Positions 60,791 through 64,000 of a stretch of DNA of 64,000 nt are shown piece after piece. Within the stretch, counting starts at the first letter, position 1. Every line of letters starts with the position of its first letter. The notes beneath the pieces were generated by a model. That model was not told where the DNA came from, ran no database searches, and worked only from the letters and a program-made list of their open reading frames with translations. Source of the DNA: Thermohalobaculum sp039180675 (GTDB lineage: Bacteria; Pseudomonadota; Alphaproteobacteria; Rhodobacterales; Rhodobacteraceae); NCBI GenBank assembly GCA_039180675.1, contig JBCDDC010000017.1, positions 1 through 64,000 on the forward strand. The letters are read 5' to 3'. A program made the position numbers and the translations under genes.

Positions 60791-61789
60791 TCAGTGCCCG
60801 GGCATATCGGCGTCGGCCTCGATCGCGCCGCGGTCATGCGCCTCGGACCAGGCGACGAGCGCTGGCGAAGGTCCCGCCATGCGCCCTCGCTGCCTGAGCG
60901 CGATGCGCCGTGCCGCGCGGGCGGTCCGCCCATCGGCGGTCTCGTCGGGTTCGGGCGGGGCACCAGCGTCGAGCGCCGACCAGACCCGCGCCTTGGTCTC
61001 GACGATCCCGGGCGCGCCCCAATCGCCGAGAAGGTCCTGGAATGCCGCGAAAAGCGCGGGCTCGAAATCGCGATCCTCGCCGAGCGGCCCCATGACTGGG
61101 CTGCCGGGATGGAGGCTCATTCCTGGCATCCACCCGTCGGGCACGGGCGTATTCGCCGAATGGCTCCGCCCCGCCGCCATCAGCTTCGGCAGCACATGCG
61201 TATGCGGCCCGGGCGGAGACGTGCCACCGGTATCGGGGCCACCGATCTTCTGGAAGACCTCGCACCGCCCGATCGCCGAGAGCGCGACGCGGTGCGGATG
61301 CGCGGACAGGATCGCCCCCATGGCCGGGTTCCCCGGCTCGCTCAGGGCGCGCCCGCACGCCGCGCGCAGGGTGGCGACAAGCTCAGGGTCCTCGGTGCGC
61401 ACGCAGAAGTCGAGATTGCGCTGGCCGAGCCCCATGTCAAAGAGGATCGCACCGCGATCGGCGGGCCGGATCGCCACCTCGTCGGGCCCAAGCTCGGTCA
61501 GCACCTTGCGCCCTTCCCGCTCCGCCTCGCCCTCCGGCAGGCAGAGCGCCACGCCCTGCTGCCAGCGCTGCGGGTTCTTCGAGAGCGCCTCCCAGGCGAC
61601 CGGCTTCACGCCCTCTGTCCGCTCGATCCGGATCGCCCCGCGCGCCGTTGCGCGTTCCAGCGGGTGGCCGACCTCGGCCGCTTCGCCTGCGTCCTGATGG
61701 AACTCCGCGATGGCGCCGAAGGAACCGACGTTCCAGCCAGCCTGCCAGTCGGTGAGATGGCGCTCCAGTACCTCGGCCAGATCAGCCAT
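60791..61789 (-). CDS. Uncharacterised protein of the cobalamin cluster (possibly DUF6925)
   Basis: A 332-residue protein with no signal peptide or membrane helix. Conserved-looking blocks are LTDWQAGWNVGSFGAIAEFH, VALCLPEGEAEREGRKVLTE, CGRALSEPGNPAMGAILSAH and GPHTHVLPKLMAAGRSHSAN (His pair), with PVPDGWMPGMSLHPGSPV following. I believe such proteins occur beside CbiZ/B12 or siderophore transport genes and may be DUF6925, but this is from memory. It overlaps cbiZ by 8 bp, so a role in corrinoid handling is the natural inference. Confidence 0.65.
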   Translation of the reverse strand: MADLAEVLERHLTDWQAGWNVGSFGAIAEFHQDAGEAAEVGHPLERATARGAIRIERTEGVKPVAWEALSKNPQRWQQGVALCLPEGEAEREGRKVLTELGPDEVAIRPADRGAILFDMGLGQRNLDFCVRTEDPELVATLRAACGRALSEPGNPAMGAILSAHPHRVALSAIGRCEVFQKIGGPDTGGTSPPGPHTHVLPKLMAAGRSHSANTPVPDGWMPGMSLHPGSPVMGPLGEDRDFEPALFAAFQDLLGDWGAPGIVETKARVWSALDAGAPPEPDETADGRTARAARRIALRQRGRMAGPSPALVAWSEAHDRGAIEADADMPGH

Positions 61790-62438
61790 GTCGGCCTCCC
61801 TTCTTTTCGTTCATCCAATCCTGCACGCCGCGGCTGACCGCGTCCAGCACGGCGCGGCCGATCGCCTCTCCGATCGCGGTGTGCTTGCCCGCATGGGCCG
61901 CAGGGGTCCCGGTGAGCGGAGCCGCGACGGCGATACAATCGGTCCCCGTCCCGGTCGCGGGCAGCCCGGCGAGTTCCGGTCCATGGGTCATCACAGCCGC
62001 GGTCCGCGCCTCCGCCGCGATGTTGATCGCCTCGAGAAGCGCGCCATCGCTGAGGGCCTGCGTCGCGGCAATGGCGATGTTGATCGTGCCAACGAAGGCC
62101 GGGCGGGCCTGCCGCGATCCGACCCGCTCGGCATTCGAGAGGCCGACCGTCGCGACCGCCTCGGCCACGGCATCCTCGACCTCCACCCGTGCACGGGTAA
62201 AGCGCGCAACGCTGCGCGAGGTCAGAAACCCGATCGCCTCCGCATGGCCAGCCCCGTCTAGTTCCCGGCCAAACCAGGCACCGGCATCCAGATCGACGGG
62301 CAGATCGGCATTGCGCACCTCGCGCCAGACGATCCGCCGCGCCGTTGTGAGGCCCGGCCGGTTGAGCGCCCAGCTCGCCACCCGGTGCGGCGCGCCGAGA
62401 TCGGCGACCAGCCATGGGGGATCGAGCGTGGTCTTCAT
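61782..62438 (-). CDS. cbiZ: Adenosylcobinamide amidohydrolase
   Basis: A 218-residue CbiZ. Motifs are IGFLTSRSVARFTRARVE, VATVGLSNAERVG, FVGTINIAIAATQALSDGAL, LEAINIAAEARTAAV, GTGTDCIAVAAP and AGKHTAIGEAIGRAVLDAV. CbiZ cleaves the aminopropanol side chain of adenosylcobinamide or pseudo-B12, so that imported corrinoids can be rebuilt with another lower ligand. It lies directly downstream of a BtuD-like ATPase, an arrangement that signals corrinoid import and remodelling. Confidence 0.92.
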   Translation of the reverse strand: MKTTLDPPWLVADLGAPHRVASWALNRPGLTTARRIVWREVRNADLPVDLDAGAWFGRELDGAGHAEAIGFLTSRSVARFTRARVEVEDAVAEAVATVGLSNAERVGSRQARPAFVGTINIAIAATQALSDGALLEAINIAAEARTAAVMTHGPELAGLPATGTGTDCIAVAAPLTGTPAAHAGKHTAIGEAIGRAVLDAVSRGVQDWMNEKKGGRHG

Positions 62439-63208
62439 CGCTCAGCACCCTCTGCTAGGCGCGCCAACGGCTGCACCACCAACCCGCCACTGGCCTCGGC
62501 AATATGCGCGGCGATCCCGTAGACCGAGGCGAGGCGCTGCGGTGTCAGCACCGCCTCCGGCGCGCCATCCGCAATGATCCGCCCCTGGTCGAGCAGCACC
62601 AGCCGGGTGCACCAGCGCGCCGCAAGCCCGAGGTCGTGGAGTGCGGTGACAACCGCGCCGCCCTCGCCTGCATGGGCGGCGAAGACCTCCATGGCGGCGA
62701 TCTGATGCGCAGGGTCGAGCCCCGCCACGGGCTCGTCGGCCAGGATGATCGGCGCGTCCTGCGCCAGCGCCCGGGCGAGCAGCACGCGCGCCTGCTCTCC
62801 GCCCGAAAGCCGCGTCGCATCGCGGGTGGAGAAGTCGGTGACATCGGCCTCTGCCATCGCGCGGTCGATGGCAGCCTGATCTTCGGGGCCGAGCGGCGCG
62901 CCCGGGCGGCGATGCGGCGTGCGGCCGAGCGCCACGATCTCTTCCACCGTCATACCCCAGGCGATCTCGCGCGCCTGCGGCAGCCAGGCGGCTGCCAGCG
63001 CCCGCTCGCGCCGGGGCATCGCCGCGAGGCTCGAACTTCCCTCAGCAGGCACGAGACCAAGGGCTGCCCGCATCAGCGTCGACTTGCCCGCCCCGTTCGG
63101 CCCGATCAGCCCGGCGCATTCACCGGGCGCAACCGTGAGACTGATGCCGTCGAGCACCGGCCGGCCGCCAAGCTCCACCGACAGGTCCTCGAGCGTAAGA
63201 GCGGTCAT
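62435..63208 (-). CDS. btuD: Corrinoid-type ABC transporter ATPase (BtuD/FecE-like)
   Basis: A 257-residue ATPase. Walker A: IGPNGAGKSTLMRAALGL; signature: RLSGGEQARVLLARAL; Walker B: IILADEPVAGLDPAH; H-loop: VTALHDLGLAA. The subfamily serves vitamin B12, haem and ferric siderophores; linkage to cbiZ makes a corrinoid the most likely substrate. Overlaps cbiZ (ATGA) and the permease gene by 4 bp. Confidence 0.88.
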   Translation of the reverse strand: MTALTLEDLSVELGGRPVLDGISLTVAPGECAGLIGPNGAGKSTLMRAALGLVPAEGSSSLAAMPRRERALAAAWLPQAREIAWGMTVEEIVALGRTPHRRPGAPLGPEDQAAIDRAMAEADVTDFSTRDATRLSGGEQARVLLARALAQDAPIILADEPVAGLDPAHQIAAMEVFAAHAGEGGAVVTALHDLGLAARWCTRLVLLDQGRIIADGAPEAVLTPQRLASVYGIAAHIAEASGGLVVQPLARLAEGAER

Positions 63209-64000
63209 GACAGACCCCGCCGGCGGCTCAAGATAAGCCAGAGGAAGAAAGGCGCGCCGACCACCGCGGTCAGCACCCCCAGCTTCAATTCCTGCCCCGG
63301 CGTGATGAGACGCACGGCGATATCTGCAGTCAGCAGCATGGCAGCCCCGCCAAGCGCGGAAGCGAGCAAAAGGCGCGAGGGGCGGCCGCCCACGAGCGGG
63401 CGCAAGAGATGCGGCACAACCAGCCCGACGAAACCGATCGCCCCCGCGACCGCCGTCGCCGCCCCGACCGACGCCGCGGTGCCGAGAACAACCGCGAGCC
63501 GCAGCCAGCCGAGCCGTACGCCCAGCGAGGCCGCTGCCTCCTCACCGAGGGTCAGCGCGTCAAGCCCGCGGCCGAGACCCGCCAGCAGAAGCCAGCCGAG
63601 CGCCATGAACGGGACCGCGAGCCAGACATGGAGCATCGACCGGTCGGTCAGCGCGCCAAGGAGCCAGAACACGATCTCAAGCGCGGCGAACGGGTTCGGC
63701 GAGAGGTTCAGCGCAAGCGAAGTCAGCGCCCCGGCAAGCGCGCTCAGCGCCACACCCGCGAGGATCAGGGTCAGCGTATCGGCCCCGCGCCCGGCGAGAC
63801 CCAAGAGGAGCAGCACCGCGACGACCGCTCCGCCAAGGGCCGCCAGCGGCAGGGCCAGCGGAAAGGCCGCCGCAAGCCCCGTATAGATCGCCAGCACCGC
63901 GCCGAGCGCCGCCGAGGCCGAGACACCGATCAGCCCAGGCTCGGCCAGCGGGTTGCGCAGATAGCCCTGCAATGCCGCGCCGGAGAGCCCGAGGCTCGCC
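63205..64000 (-). CDS. btuC: FecCD/BtuC-family ABC permease, N-terminus beyond the window
   Basis: The reading frame continues past the right edge (SGAALQGYLRNPLAEPGLIG is readable across 63972). The visible part covers about the C-terminal three-quarters, with membrane helices and the blocks FWLLGALTD, GLVVPHLLRPLVGG and GELKLGVLTAVVGAPFFLW-like end (GQELKLGVLTAVVGAPFFL). This is the permease partner of the BtuD-like ATPase. A binding-protein gene and a cobalamin riboswitch would be expected further right. Confidence 0.88.
   Translation of the reverse strand, partial: ASLGLSGAALQGYLRNPLAEPGLIGVSASAALGAVLAIYTGLAAAFPLALPLAALGGAVVAVLLLLGLAGRGADTLTLILAGVALSALAGALTSLALNLSPNPFAALEIVFWLLGALTDRSMLHVWLAVPFMALGWLLLAGLGRGLDALTLGEEAAASLGVRLGWLRLAVVLGTAASVGAATAVAGAIGFVGLVVPHLLRPLVGGRPSRLLLASALGGAAMLLTADIAVRLITPGQELKLGVLTAVVGAPFFLWLILSRRRGLS

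Overview
The window is GC-rich, densely packed DNA from an alphaproteobacterium, most likely Rhodobacterales (Roseobacter/Paracoccus-type). The evidence is the gene content: a DUF6525 protein, a TRAP transporter, an Atp12-family chaperone, MttB-family and dimethylglycine-dehydrogenase-like enzymes, and a zur-led zinc operon. Codon usage and ATGA/GTGA stop-start overlaps are also typical. I see no tRNA, rRNA, CRISPR array, insertion sequence or prophage. All functional calls rest on motif recognition by eye; no database search was run.

Layout. 1-1256: a sensor kinase fragment (+) and a TadG-like pilus protein fragment (-) meet head-on at about 460, and both are cut there. 1.5-13 kb: Atp12 chaperone, HAD phosphatase, a TPR protein, an OmpA/BON-type envelope protein with a helix-hairpin-helix membrane protein, an operon of two flavoenzymes and a Tat-exported phosphoesterase, and DUF2237 and SYLF proteins. 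13-16 kb: rpe with an apparent 5' frameshift, then a two-gene unit of a small membrane protein and a coiled-coil/TPR protein that share a Gly-Asp-Asn-Ser/Thr-Gly tag. 16-23 kb: sulfotransferase, AraC regulator, MBL hydrolase, DoxX protein, a divergent Dps-like protein and a 3-hydroxyisobutyrate-dehydrogenase-family enzyme, separated by unusually long gene-free stretches. 23-29 kb: Ntn-hydrolase acylase, polysaccharide export lipoprotein, TonB-like protein and an amidase.

29.2-37.9 kb is the most interesting block. A LysR gene with a 21-bp near-perfect palindrome in front of it is divergent from four overlapping genes: a non-pyrrolysine MttB-family methyltransferase, two FAD/GcvT demethylating dehydrogenases and an AGXT2-like aminotransferase. 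Three demethylases followed by one deaminase match stepwise breakdown of a trimethylated amino compound.

38-53.7 kb: Lrp regulator with a divergent EamA exporter, a FecI-FecR-receptor signalling unit, a glutathionyl-hydroquinone-reductase-like GST, a siderophore receptor, and a DUF1445/TRAP/UlaG-like/CMD cluster. 53.7-60.6 kb: one ten-gene operon headed by zur and a Zur-type palindrome, carrying a 43-residue membrane protein, znuCBA, DUF1826, DUF6525, a COG0523 GTPase, DUF1007 and a NicO-family transporter. 60.8-64 kb: a cobalamin uptake and remodelling cluster (BtuC-like, BtuD-like, CbiZ and an uncharacterised protein) running off the right edge.
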